Assembly: GCA_029532415.1 (NCBI GenBank)
Contig: JAQOTA010000054.1
Location: forward strand, 3,348,001-3,412,000
DNA length: 64,000 nt
DNA from: Marasmius tenuissimus
Taxonomy: Eukaryota > Basidiomycota > Agaricomycetes > Agaricales > Marasmiaceae
Direction: 5' to 3'
Part shown: in pieces, positions 49,759 through 61,405 of the stretch
Layout: every line of letters starts with the position of its first letter
Position numbering within the stretch: the stretch's first letter is position 1
Position numbers and translations under genes: made by a program
The notes under the pieces: model-generated
What the model was told of the DNA's origin: nothing
The model's input: only the letters and a program-made list of their open reading frames with translations
Databases searched by the model: none

Positions 49759-51334
49759 TCATCGTGCTGAAATAACCCAAGGTTAGAACGCAAGAACAAC
49801 AAAGCACAGCCCGAATGGTACTCACCCAAGCCAAAGGCTCCCTTGGAACGACGGAATGCGGTTGTCGAAGAATCAGCGGAGCTGCTAGACTCGGTCGAGT
49901 TGAGGTAGTTAGTGTTCGTGATGGAGTACGAGGCGGAGGAGTCGACACCGACGGCTGTAATCGGCAATTCGTCAAAATGATTAAGGGTGCCGGAGACCGA
50001 AAGAGACGTACTGATATAACCAAGAATGCCGTCCTCAATGCTGTCGCCGAGAAGCTCCAGGGCGAGGAACGCATCGTTTCCGTCCGCGTTTGCTTGCTCC
50101 AAAATACCATCGGCATCGTTGTACGTACGCGAATTCTCAGTGTTGTCGGTGTAGGGGCTCAACGCAAAAACCTGGTCGTTCCACTCTTCATCGAAGAAGA
50201 ACTGTCCGATGTGGAGAAGGCTTCCCGAGTGCGAGATGAGAGTGCTAGAGACATTCGACAAATGTTAGCAAGGACCTAGTAGCGCGAGACACGGAATCAC
50301 ACTCACCCATTCTCAGACGTGGAGTAGTTCATGTGAACCATGGTATGGATGTGTGCAGTGCGCCCAGAGTAGAATCCGGGGTAGATGGTGGCGAGCTCTA
50401 CGACACCTCCGGAGCCGGTGGCAAATCCACCTCGGAGGAAGGTCTCGTTGCGTTCCAGAGCCGTAGTGCCCATTGGTCCTCCTCCTCCACCAGGGGGAGC
50501 AGACATCGACGACGTGGGAGCGTCGGTCGAGCCGCCGCCAGATTCTCCAGGGGGAGGACCCAGGCTCGTAGGGTACCCGCCATAAACCCCCGTCGCGTTT
50601 GCTGTGAATGATCAGGTGCGTGAGAAAGTGTTTTTCCTAAAATCTGGTGTAGTTGACTGACCTGCCCAGATCTCGACGAACACGTCGTCCATAGGAGTGC
50701 AAGTGCTAACATCCATGACACCAATATCGAGAATAAGCGTAACACCACTGAACGTGCTGTCAATAAAAAACGTATGCGAGTATACAGAGGAAACTTACGA
50801 CTGGTCCTCCCTGAGGTCCTGTCTGACGATCTCGTTGTTGATATAATACGGGCCCTCAGTGACCTCGGGAGCCATGATGCAAGTGGTGCTGTCGATACAA
50901 GTCTGCATAAGTAGTGTTTGCGAGCATGAGATGGTTTACTTTTCTCACTTTTGAAGGGTGGAATAATGAGGAGCCTCTGCAGTGGAGGTGCTTGAAGCGG
51001 AGCCAGAGGACGAGGACTCCTGGCGCTTTGCGAGCGCACGCTTGGCCCGACGTCGAACATTGAACGCCGCGATATCCGCCTGGCACGCCCTTGCTTGAAT
51101 GTGGCGCTCACGAGCAGCCAACTAGAAGGAAGGTCAGCACTGAGGTCATAGCCACGGAAGTGTAGCATTGCGAACCTCTCGTTTGGCAAACTCTTCGGGA
51201 CTATGGTGAGGCTCTGGACCGGGATGAGCTAGAAAGCGCTGTCAGAAAGAACAGCGAGAAGTCGAGACGCGAGGGTACATACCCAGCACCGCGGTACTGA
51301 GAGTGACAATAGCAAGAAGAGTGTTGAATTTCAT
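49759..51334 (-). CDS. Secreted intradiol ring-cleavage dioxygenase-like protein
   Basis: Minus-strand gene of several exons from the ATG at 51334 to the stop at 49759. Exon 1 gives a signal peptide (MKFNTLLAIVTLSTAVLA), followed by a pro-like stretch rich in histidine and charged residues ending in AKRQ. The intradiol dioxygenase domain begins with the hallmark MAPEVTEGPYYIN and continues through MDVSTCTPMDDVFVEIWAA. It reaches the metal-site block TIYPGFYSGRTAHIHTMVHM, containing the tyrosine and histidine ligands expected for the non-haem Fe(III) centre. The C-terminal part has HIGQFFFDEEWNDQVFAL and then a long serine/threonine tail. An inserted low-complexity loop (GPPPGESGGG.., APPGGGGGPMG) sits before LERNETFLRGG. 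Such extracellular enzymes in wood-decay and litter fungi are linked to cleavage of catechols from lignin or tannins. Substrate not determinable. The acceptor giving NTTCIMAPE was chosen because it alone keeps phase. Confidence 0.85.
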
Positions 51335-51386
51335 CGTTGAAAGCTGAGGAAGGAATGTCTGTGTTCTTCGAGGAGAACTTTGTAAT

Positions 51387-51395
51387 CTTTATATA
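51387..51395 (-). promoter_or_regulatory. TATA box of the intradiol dioxygenase gene
   Basis: TATATAAAG on the minus strand, about 53 bp upstream of the start codon at 51334, a good position for a highly expressed secreted enzyme gene. Confidence 0.6.
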
Positions 51396-51399
51396 CCTC

Positions 51400-53085
51400 G
51401 ACACCAAACAGCTTTGTGCGACTACCCGGACGGCGCAGTCTTGACCCCTACCATTCATGAATCAGTCTTTGCGGTTAATCGCACTTGCGTCACGACAAAA
51501 AACCAAAACAACGGGAAAATAGAAGGCGCACACATTAGACAAAATGTGGAGACCGGGGAGTGTTTGATCTACGACTGTATTCAAGTAAGAGTGGCCCCAA
51601 GAGTCCGGTGGCTCGCTTGTTTGAAGAGGGAGAAGCACAACTCCGAAACTTCACCATCATGAATTCTACCTCCCCCCACCTGTTTACTGCTCATTGGAGA
51701 AATTGGTTGAATGAATCTAAGGCTAGAGAGATTGGCCTCATGGGCCAGAGGACATGAGTAGAACCACCAGCAGCTGTCCTACCGACCTCGTTCATTGGAA
51801 TTCGACCGGATTGAGCCACCACAAGATCATTGTGATTTTTTGCTACTAGGCGGTGCCAGTACCCATGACTCCGAGCAATCGCAAGTCCAGAAGTATAGCG
51901 AACAGATCCTTCTTCCAGGTCCTGCCCAACAGGGTTCGCCCATGTGCGGATGAAATAGAAAGAAAACGATTGGACGATACATTCACTGCCAAGCACTGGT
52001 CGTTGCGAAGGGCGAATGGTCGGGTGTTGGTGACCACCGCCGGCGGCTTCTGGCTCAGCCAATTGCATCATTCAAGTTACGAAGTTGCTGCGCGAGAAGA
52101 CTTGCGCAGCGGTTGTCCAGACGCCAAAACATGACTATAACTCGTAATGCCTTGATATTGATATAGTCGCCATAGCATTGAACACATCGCGAATTCTTGA
52201 ATACATCCGAAGGCGAAAACGTCCTTAGACTTGTAGTTGGTTAATAATATGTTGACGAGAGATCGAGGATATTCTTTGCCCATTTGGCGGCACCGTGCAA
52301 AGAGGGAAGTGTGTGTATGTACCTGAATGTACTACGAATGGTTTCGTGGAATTCCTCATCGAAAATCGTTGGCCTGCAGCCCAGTGCTTTGACACTGCGG
52401 AACATGCTAAGGTTTCTGATGTTCGGAATGCGACTGTAATAGTGCAATGGTGCAATGGGTCGGTGTGTAGTACGAGTGAGTTTTGGGGTAATCTGAGCTG
52501 GAATTATGGGGTAAGGCTCGCTTGAGCATCAACTTCGTGAGCGCAAGCCATCGTGGTCCGGGATGAAAGACAATAGGCGCTCAAGGGCGCCAAATTGACC
52601 AACGCCGAACCTCAAGGCCTCAAAGTCCGCAAGCTCACGAAACGATCACACGATGGTAATCTGAATCGTTCAATTTCATTCAGTCATCTAATACGTTCTG
52701 TACCGTAGTGTGCAACTATGTATATGTAAGTAAGAAAGTTAATCCGTAAGATTCGAGCTACAAATTGTGTTGGACTTGATCATGATGATAAAAGTACAAT
52801 TGGAATGAGGATAATGAAAACAAAAAGAAACACAAGATGATGACAACAGGCGCCGTTTTTTGTTCCTTGGAATGTAATGTGGTTGGTTGAGTCGAGAAAT
52901 CGGAACTAGCCGCGATGCGTGAGTGTCAAGTCGAATGCAGTAGGGTATACTGGATAGAATGGGGAGGTACAGTAAACGTGAGGGTGTCATCAAGGAACGG
53001 GTAGTCGGCGCCCGTAGAGAGAAGGATATGAAAAGAAAATAACCAAGAAAAAGAGAAAGAGGGAGATGCAGTAGAGGGAGAAGGT
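51400..53085. other. Gene-poor region with possible relic exons
   Basis: No confident gene. A plus-strand frame at 52295-52525 (76 codons, with NGFVEFLIENRWPAAQCFD and a stop after NYGVRLA) could be a terminal exon or a relic; no domain recognised. The right end holds the 3' flank of the ABC transporter. Confidence 0.35.
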
Positions 53086-56000
53086 TCAATCGAGCCATTC
53101 TCCTCCACTAGCCAAACGCGCGAACCACCCTCTCCTCTCCATCAACTCCTCGAAGGTACCCTGCTCAACAACCCCGCGACCGCCCTCTCCTAGACAGATA
53201 ATGCGATCGCACATCCGCATAGCAGGAAGTCGGTGAGTGATGAGGAGACCCCGAGTCGAAGAGGAGGTGTGGCAGGCATCAACAAGCGCCTCCATAACGA
53301 GTCGCTGATTCTCTGCGTCCAGCGCAGAAGTGCATTCATCAAGCACCATCAGTTTGCCCTCGGGCTGAGCATAGAGCTTAGCAAGAGCCCGGGCGACCAT
53401 CACCCTCTGACCCTGCCCACCGCTCAACCTCGCGGCCTTGGTCTCGTACTTGTGCTCCAGATGAGGAATGAAAGTGTCAACGCAAGCGTCACGGGCTGCC
53501 CGTCGCCAGATAGAGTCTTCGTTGTCGCCGCCTTCTTCGCCGGATCCGACTTGAATGTTCTCTCGGATCGTCAAGTCGAACAAGGTGTTTCCTTGTTCGA
53601 CCACAGCTAGATGTTGCCGCCAGAACCGTGCATCGATGTCCTTGAGTTGTTGCGCTTCGCCCTTCTCCGAGCTACTCGAGATCGTGATGCTCTCGGGAGT
53701 GACTTCGTACTCCTTCTCCAACAACAGCCCAAGGGTGCTCTTGCCACAACCAGAAGGTCCGACGACAGCAACCAACTCATTGGAACGTACGGAGAACGAC
53801 ACATTTTGGAAGACGGTGCGCTGAGGCTGGGAAGGATATGCGAACGTCAGATTGCGAACGTTCAGATCCTGAGAACGCGAGAGGAGGTCGGCGGGAGTAC
53901 TCGGCTTGTATCTGGGTTGGTTGTCGTTCGAGCCGCCTTCGACGGACTCCAAAGTACCCAAGACAAGCTTGCTGCCATCCATTCCACGAGCGATACGGTT
54001 GGTGAAGGCCATCAATTGACTACCGATGCTGACGGTGAAGACAACCAAGTTCAGGGTGTCCATCATCCTGAGGTAGCTGTACCTGCCATTGCTGACGAGC
54101 ACGGCACCAACGAAGAAGAGAAGAGCTTCAGCGAGGTAGATCAATCCGGATGCGATACCAAGGGTTGATCCCTCGATGAAAGCACCACGGACGCCAACGG
54201 AAAGAGCAGTCTGGCAGAGACCATTGAAGCGCTCAGCGAAGAAGGGGAGGAGTGAAGACGACTGAAGAGTATGAGGGTTGGCAATGACCTAAAGTAGACC
54301 ACAATCAGCGTGAATTCCAACTCGGATAAACAAAAGCACTTACCACCCAGACACCTCCTTCGACAGTCTCACTCTGTTGCCTAGCCCTCCTCACACATCC
54401 AGCGACAGCTTTTGCCTGGAAAGCCATAACACCAGCGAACACTGGAGCAATGGCCAATCCGGCCAATGTCAACTCCCATCCCCTCGCCAAAGCCCAGATG
54501 ATCCCAACCGAGAACATCGCAACGACGACCAAAAGCTGTGTGAGTACAGTCGACAACAAAAGCCTCGCGTCATCGGTCGCAGACGTGAGCGTATGGGTAA
54601 GATGCATCGGGGTGTATTGGGAGTGGAAGAACGACCGCGGCTGCTCAACGAGCTTTGTCATAATGCGCAGTCGGAGAGAGTTGATCCACTGGCACGAAAG
54701 CCCTTCCATAACGAAGAACTTCAATCCCATCATGATCCCGTCGGCAGCAACGACAGCCAAGACGATTCCACCCCACCAGTTGATCAGCTTCTGCTTCTCG
54801 TCGTCGATAGGTCCGGAAGAGACGAGAACAAGAAGCTTGGCGAGGAGGAAGGAGAAGATTGGGGTCATGGCACCAGAGATGAGGGCGAATCCTAAGCCCA
54901 TGAAAAAGATGGGTTTCTTGGGGATCGTCGGGTAAGCCCTCCTGATGATCGCGAATAGGCCGAGGTTCTGAAGGGTATTCTCAGGCTGTTGCTCGGGTGC
55001 GGAGATCTGGATGTCGAGTTTCTCGGCCTTCTTGCTCTCGTGAACAGTCCGGCGAGTGGGTCGCCGTTGAGCCCAGCGTCCGCTAGACTCCAAAGCTTCC
55101 TTTTCCTGGTCAAACTCGTCATCGTCTTCGACGGTGGCCTTCTTGTGCACGGTGGGGAAAGTCGGAGAGGTCGGGGTAAATTGAAGACTCCTTCGCCTTT
55201 CAACGGTAGTAGTCGGTGAAGCGGCGATGGGCGAAAGCTCGAAGCTCGAAGTGCGACGAAGACGGGTAGGGATAGGCCTCGAGTTGGTGAGGTCGAGCGG
55301 GGCAACACGAGGGAAAGCCATCGTGTTCCTTCTTGAGGAAGCGGGTGCCATAGACATCCTGTTATTGCCAGAAGTGACATTGGTGAGATCGCCAACGACA
55401 TCCAACATCCATTGTGCAACACCACTCGAAGCAGCGATGGTAAGACGTCCAAGAGGAAGTCGGTTCTCCATGGCGAACATTTGAGACTGGCGGTAGGTAG
55501 GGAGAGCATCCCCGTCAGCCTCCTCTTCCTCCTCAGCGTCGGATGGGCTGGGAGTTGTGTCGCCTCCTTGTTGAATTCGAACAAGTCGTTGGAACTCCCC
55601 ACCCTCGTTGGACTCGAGGTCGGCGCGGAATCCACACTCGGCAACAGTGCCTTCTTTCATCACGTAGACAAAGTCGGTGGGGAGGATGGTGCCACCAATG
55701 CTGGAGTCGCCTTCGGAGCCCTGGAAAATAGTCAGTTTACTTATATCGGGGGGAAAGGAAATGGGACTGACGCCTCCAAGTTCATGTCCGACCACAATTG
55801 TAGTCTTGCCCCTGCGCCATTTACGCACAGCAGCCATGACCAGCTCTCGTCCAACAGGATCCAAAGCACTAGTGGGTTCGTCAAGAACCAAGACCGGTGG
55901 GTTCCTGAGATAAGCGCGGGCAAGGGACAACCTCTGGAGTTGTCCGGGAGAGAGATGGATACCTGTATAGAAGTTAGAAAACGAATAACGTTTATCAAGA

Positions 56001-57747
56001 CTCGACAGCGTACCAGAGGAACTCTGTTCTTGAGGCGTATAGCTCGCATCAGTTTCCTGACCGGCAGCGGGGGAAGGTACACCGAGGATAGTATCATATC
56101 CTTCGGGCAAATCCCTGATGAAGTCGTGGAGCAGAACTGCTCGGCATGCATCGATAACCTCAGCCCGTGTCACGCTCTCGAGAGTTCGGGAAACAATGGG
56201 ATTGTAAGAAGAGCAAAGTGCGATGGCGATGTTGGTATGTATCGAAGCGTTGGGAAGAAGAGGTGGGAGGCCTATCCAGAAGTTAGACGAAATTTGCAAA
56301 GGAAAACGGAGTGCGACATACCTTGCCATACAACGCCGACATTTTCTCTCACCCAGGTCTCATCCAGATATCGGACATCCTGATCATCCAACAACACCTG
56401 ACCATCATTATCTCCAACACGGTACAACCCAGCGATCAACGAAACGAGCGTTGATTTTCCTGACCCACTGCCTCCCACAATGAACGTCATATCTCCGGAA
56501 GGCAAGAACATCTCCACGTCGCGGACGACAGGCTGAGAAACCTGTTGGGAAGGATACGAGAAGGTGACATTGTGGAGAGTAATTTCGCCTTTTGGTGGGG
56601 AAGTGGGTCGGATCTTGCGCATGGAATGAGGGTGCGAAAAAGAAGGTCGCTTAGCGAAAGTGATGGTGGAAGGAGTGTCTGATGAGACGGACTGTCTGTT
56701 GAGATGAGCATCTGTGCTTTGCTCCTCTTCCTGGGCCAGTAAACTAAGGCATCCTCCCATCGCAACTCTTCCTTTTCCGAGTGCAATCAACTGGGGCATG
56801 CACATTTGTAGGTTGCTAGAAGCAATCAAACACGCCCAGAACACGGCACTGACACCTCCAGCATCCAGCTTTCCTTCCCTGATCAACTTGCTTCCGAACC
56901 AGAATGACTGAACGAACATGGCCATGACGAAGAACTGGCTTGTTCCTGAAGAGAAACCCCAGATGGTATTGAGGCGCTTGTCGTTCAATGTCATGTCTGA
57001 GAGAAGTCGGGAGAGGTTGGAAAGGGTGGTGGTTTGTAGGGAGAATAGCTGGACGGTGGGAAGGAGGTTGAGCGCGGTCGAGAACAAAGCCCCAAGTTGT
57101 GCGGTGTAGTTTCGCTCGAGACCGAGCCCTTGGGCACAAAGGAATTGAGAAAGGACCTGTGTCAGTGTGAGGAGGGGGATGGCGCTGAGGGTGAGAAGGG
57201 TGAGGTATGCTGAACGACTGAACGCAAGGGCCAAAGCGGTGATGGTTGTCGTTAGATGTTGAATGAGGAGGCCGGAGGCGAGTGAAGTGGCTACACGGAC
57301 ACTATCGGTGTCCTTTGTAAATTGTGCCACTAATCCTGCTGAGCCATTCTGTCCAAGGTTCATGTCATACCAGCTCAATGGACGCGTCGAGAGGAATTTG
57401 AACAGTCGTTGTCTCAGCGAGAGAACATTGTGTTCTCCGACGCTGATCCACAGCGCACTCGTTATGGAGCTGAGTACAACGCTGCCGACGGCTAGCCCAA
57501 TGAGATAAATGGCAGATATGCCGACATCGTGGAGGAGTTTTGCCTTGTCTTCGGAAGTAGGTGTCGCGGGAGGTAGAGGGAAGATGGAGAATGATTGGAA
57601 GACCTGACCGACGACGACGGTCATGAAAGGGGCAATTCCACCAGAAACGATGGAGGCAAAAATGGCAGGGAAGAGAAGGATAAGAACATATCGACGTGAG
57701 AGCAGGTGGAAGAGTTGAGAAATGGTGGAGGGTGTCGCGGAAGTCAT
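53086..57747 (-). CDS. STE6: ABCB-type full ABC transporter, STE6-like (a-factor exporter family)
   Basis: Five exons, 57747-56322, 56271-56014, 55962-55772, 55720-54344 and 54288-53086, giving 1484 residues. The order is TMD1-NBD1-TMD2-NBD2. NBD1 has Walker A GGSGSGKST, signature LSPGQLQRLSLARA and Walker B VLVLDEPTSALD. NBD2 has Walker A GPSGCGKST, signature LSGGQGQRVMVARA and Walker B LMVLDECTSALD. A long acidic, serine-rich linker (about 230 residues) joins NBD1 to TMD2. The LSPGQ variant in NBD1 and the layout fit fungal Ste6 proteins, which export farnesylated mating pheromone; drug-exporting ABCB proteins are the alternative. The reading frame stays open upstream of the ATG at 57747, with protein-like sequence (VPFPFTFTNNVYAALQRL), so an upstream first exon may exist. 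The third intron (51 nt) is a stop-free multiple of three and could be retained. Confidence 0.8.
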
Positions 57748-59458
57748 GGTTGAAATCGTCGAGTACGTCGTTGATGCCGTTGAGAAGGACGTCGAAAGAC
57801 GTTGAAGGGCGGCGTAGACGTTGTTCGTGAAGGTAAAAGGGAAAGGAACGAAGGGTGAATTGTCCGCTGGCTCTGGAGGCCATTCTTTTGTCTTCTGCCA
57901 CTCATCCTATTGTCTTTGCTGAACAAAAGAAACTTCGGGGGAGTTGCCTAATTTGGAATCGACCGCGCGGGGGACCATTGTGTTATGTAATCAATGTAGC
58001 ACAGCCACGTCCATTGTTCATGCCGTGAGCGCTTATGTCCCAAGCTCAGCCAAACAGTGGTGCCTGGGCGCTTAGGCACTCTTAATTGGCGCCCATCAAA
58101 GCCTCCGCCGCGACTTGGCTGTTCTCGATGCGAGTCGCCTGTAAGTATTGGGGAACGCAATGAGAATGGAGAAGGCAGATAGAGTGCGGGCTGTATCTCA
58201 CCAAGATAATGGGCTAACCAGTACTCGCGTGACTGCAATTTCCAAGTATTGTTTCCATCAATTAGACCAGGGCATTGGCATCTCCGCGAAATTGGCACTA
58301 CGGCTGCGGCTTTCGGACATGAGCTTCAATCTTGAGAAGTTAAAAGGTTATTTGAAGGTGTATCCTGAAAGGTATCGATGCTGCCGGTCCACGTGAGTGC
58401 CATAATGTCGATTTGAAGACTGGGAGGAGAGTATTCAAGTTGAGTTGCACTGGGATTGAGCAGCAGCGGTATGCAGACGCACCTGTTAATCTGACAGCCC
58501 AATTACATCTCTGAGTCTTATTTTCCCCTACTCAGTCTCATTTAATCTCCCATACTGCGCCAACCCTAGCACCCTCCGCTCCAAAATGTTGTCCAAATGC
58601 CGCTGTCCGTTTGATGTCCAATGTCGTCCAGGGGCCCGTTGCGGTAGTCGGTTGCATTTCTGCTGAAATAGCAGGTATGAGAGCAGTTAATCGAGTGTGG
58701 GTGGTGCAAGGAGACCATGAGCACCAAAGCCGGAAGGAAGGAGAAGCGGGAAGAAGCAAGACCAACGCAAACCCATAGCGCTTCGCGTTAGGCGCCCGCT
58801 GGTACACAAATAAGCATCAATACCGTCAGTTTGACGCTCATCGGCGCTCAAATACTCATTGTCTTTTTGTTTATCCTCCCGTCGTCGTCCGCGACGACAA
58901 TCCTCACTCAGATTGTACCTGATTATTGATCGTCTGGTATATGTCCGAGCTATCGACCTCACCACGAGAACGTTTAGAATCGAGGTCGAGGACTCTAGGG
59001 AACCCGGGTGACATGGCGTAACTGAACATTGAATAATAAGGGTACGTTTTTGACTTCTGCTCTCAACTTTTAGTCTGATGAGAGCTCTCATCAGTGCTAA
59101 TCGGGAGCATGAGAGTCGAAAAAAAGATACAATGCCGTCGCGTCGTGTAGAAATGGCCTCAAGAGACGATACACGATTGTCCCAGCTTCTTGGACTTAGA
59201 TGAACTTCCACGTCCATTCACTGTCACATTTCCTGAGCACCTCGAACGTTGATTCGGATATCTATGTATCTGAAAGGCCTCAACCTTTCGGTCACGGCGG
59301 AACTCGTGAAATCCGGCTTCTGGAAGCGACCTACGTGGCTCGAATTAGTCTGTCGGTGCTAGTCAATTGTAATCTAGGGTCAATAGGACGACAGGCGCAT
59401 GTCAGGTCCGCTCTCAAACTCATATCTTCCCCTTCGCTGACTCTTTCTCTCCAGGTCC

Positions 59459-59671
59459 CATTCGAGTCCCAAACCCGAGTGCCGGAGGTGCATTCGGAAC
59501 AATTCCCAGAACATTCAACGCAGCCAACTTCCAGCCGATGACACTTCACATCTCCGAAATTGACAATGTGTATCAACCCTACATATCAGTTGACATGGAC
59601 ATCGGGGGCCTTGGGGTGACTGTACTTCCGATTCGAACTCAATTGACCGAGGCCAGCAGCTGCGTGATGCA
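59459..59671 (+). CDS. Possible terminal exon of an unknown gene
   Basis: After a good polypyrimidine-AG acceptor (CTCTCCAG at about 59455) a frame of about 70 codons begins with PIRVPNPSAGGAFGTIPRTF and ends VMH-stop. It has balanced protein-like composition with alternating hydrophobic residues (YISVDMDIGGLGVTVLPI). No domain is recognised, and I could not define upstream exons with confidence. It lies about 250 bp upstream of MACPF paralog 2 on the same strand. Confidence 0.3.
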
Positions 59672-59853
59672 CTGAACTTGGACGAGCTGTTCTTGCCAAA
59701 CCGGGCTTCTCTTGTTTTGCAAGCTCTGTTATCCCCAACTCACGCTTGTCAATAACCCGTCTAGCTTTCGTTCCTGAAGGACGTTGACGTTGCCTACTGA
59801 GGTTCAGGAACCTACCACGGGAGGACACTGGCCCCGACTCCGTTCGAATCCCT

Positions 59854-59860
59854 TATAAAA
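59854..59860 (+). promoter_or_regulatory. TATA box of MACPF paralog 2
   Basis: TATAAAA about 62 bp upstream of the ATG at 59922. Confidence 0.55.
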
Positions 59861-59921
59861 ATGGGCCAACTCGCCCACTGCATATCACATATTCTCATTG
59901 TTTCGCGCTCTTCGTATTGAT

Positions 59922-61116
59922 ATGGCAGAATTTCCCGCAAGCAAATGGTTGGGCTATACTATCAATCTGGTGTGTTTTGTTCTTCGTTCTAATGTTTGAC
60001 GACAAACTCAAGCTATTCACATAACAGTGCCGGTTGGTCCCAATCCGCACTGACCACGGATGCCTCTGTACAGTCCTGTTCGGCTAAGAGCTGACCATGA
60101 CGGTACACAGGTTTCCACGTTTGTTCAAACTAATCATCATTTCCTTGAATTTGATGTACAGAATACCAGACCGGTCACGATTGGTGAGACTTTCAGGGTC
60201 TTCACACAATGATGGCTAACTGAGGCGGTTGCCTACATCAATCAGACGGAAGAACTTACGCTGTTCCGAAGGACATCTCCGTGTCGCAGAACCTTCTTGG
60301 AGGAGAAACCTTCGTCACGTTCCCTTCAGGACAAGATGCGACCAACAAGTTGAAAACCGACCACACCCTCCTCCCACGTCTTTATCCCGTCGTGGGTAAA
60401 GATAATTCTGTTTCACGAGCGGTTTATCAGAGCCTTTCGTCCGATCTCCAATACGCATTCTACTCTTTCCGTGAGCCCAAGTACATCGCGACGATCGAGA
60501 ATTGCAAGGACTTGCTCAATGAATCTGTATTGCTCCAGTACCTTCGCGATCTACCCCCGTCCTTTGATGGGGAGAATCCTGAGGTCGTCAACAAGTACAA
60601 GGGATTCTTCAGCCTTTGGGGAAGCCATGTTGTCACCGGCGCCGAATACGGGTCGTGGCTCCAGATAGTGAGTTTGCATCTTTCTTGTCACTGGAAGCTT
60701 CTCAATGACAGGCTTCTGGATCGCAGCACACTTGGGGGTCGAACGACAACTCAGAAATCAAGGCAGCGTGGACCGAGGATGTCAAAGCTGACTACGACGG
60801 AATTCCAAGCGGAGGGCATTATGATCCCAATATCAAGTCAACCCCCCAATACAAGGATTACCAGCAGATCAGGTCGTCTGATGTCAGTATCTCGGGAGGC
60901 GACACCAACCTCGTCATCAACCTCCACAGCAATAAGGACTATAAGTCTTTTGAGGCTTGGCAAGCCACTGCAAACCAGCCGTCGACTAAGCCGGTGTCCT
61001 TCTCCTTGACTGAGGTGTGGACATTAGTAGGTCTATCTGACAATGTGGAGCTCGCACGGTTTGCGTTCCCTCTTTATAAGGCCTATGAATGGTTCCTAGC
61101 CCATTCCTCGAAGTAA
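59922..61116 (+). CDS. MACPF domain protein, paralog 2
   Basis: Exons 59922-59969, 60111-60183, 60246-60667 and 60712-61116 are in phase. Paralogs 1 and 3 have a 30-nt exon between the first two of these. The equivalent stretch here (about 60031-60060) has a good acceptor, but the expected GT donor reads GG, so the exon may be skipped; skipping keeps the frame. The MACPF signature region reads FFSLWGSHVVTGAEYGS, with SLWG in place of the more usual threonine-containing FGTH/YGTH. The upstream YAFYSFREPKYIATI and downstream AAWTEDVKADYDGIPSGG match paralog 1. No signal peptide. The last intron could alternatively end at about 60726. Expected role, by family only: membrane-active defence or pore-forming protein. 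It lies about 290 bp upstream of paralog 3, in tandem. Confidence 0.7.
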
Positions 61117-61405
61117 TTAACTCGACTGAAATGTACAATAATACGGTAGCAATCGACTTTTTTGACTTACAAATTGTGGCGGATCCACACCCACTCCGGG
61201 TTTGCCGTCAGCCCTCGTGTAGGTTTATACTTGCATCACTCAACTTTCCCGTTGTTTGAGCGTTGTGTGTGAGATGGCAGATGGAATGAACGCTACCATG
61301 TGTCGGCTTTGCTTCTCTTCGCCTCTGTAGCACTTAAAAACGGTGTGGTCGTTGAATCATCTTACCAAAAGCTTGCCCCTCGGGCCTTCTCTCACCTTTG
61401 CAGTC

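Larger units (their letters stand above)
57748..59921. other. Intergenic region with one possible exon
   Basis: About 2.2 kb. The left part is upstream of the ABC transporter and may hold its missing first exon. A possible terminal exon lies near 59459-59671. A TATAAAA lies at 59854-59860, about 60 bp before MACPF paralog 2. No other gene recognised. Confidence 0.4.

Noticed and set aside
55412..56383. 323-codon plus-strand ORF
   Set aside because: Antisense to the STE6-like exons, which contain the Walker and signature motifs.
58687..59217. 176-codon minus-strand ORF
   Set aside because: Arginine/serine-rich composition without conserved motifs; probably chance.
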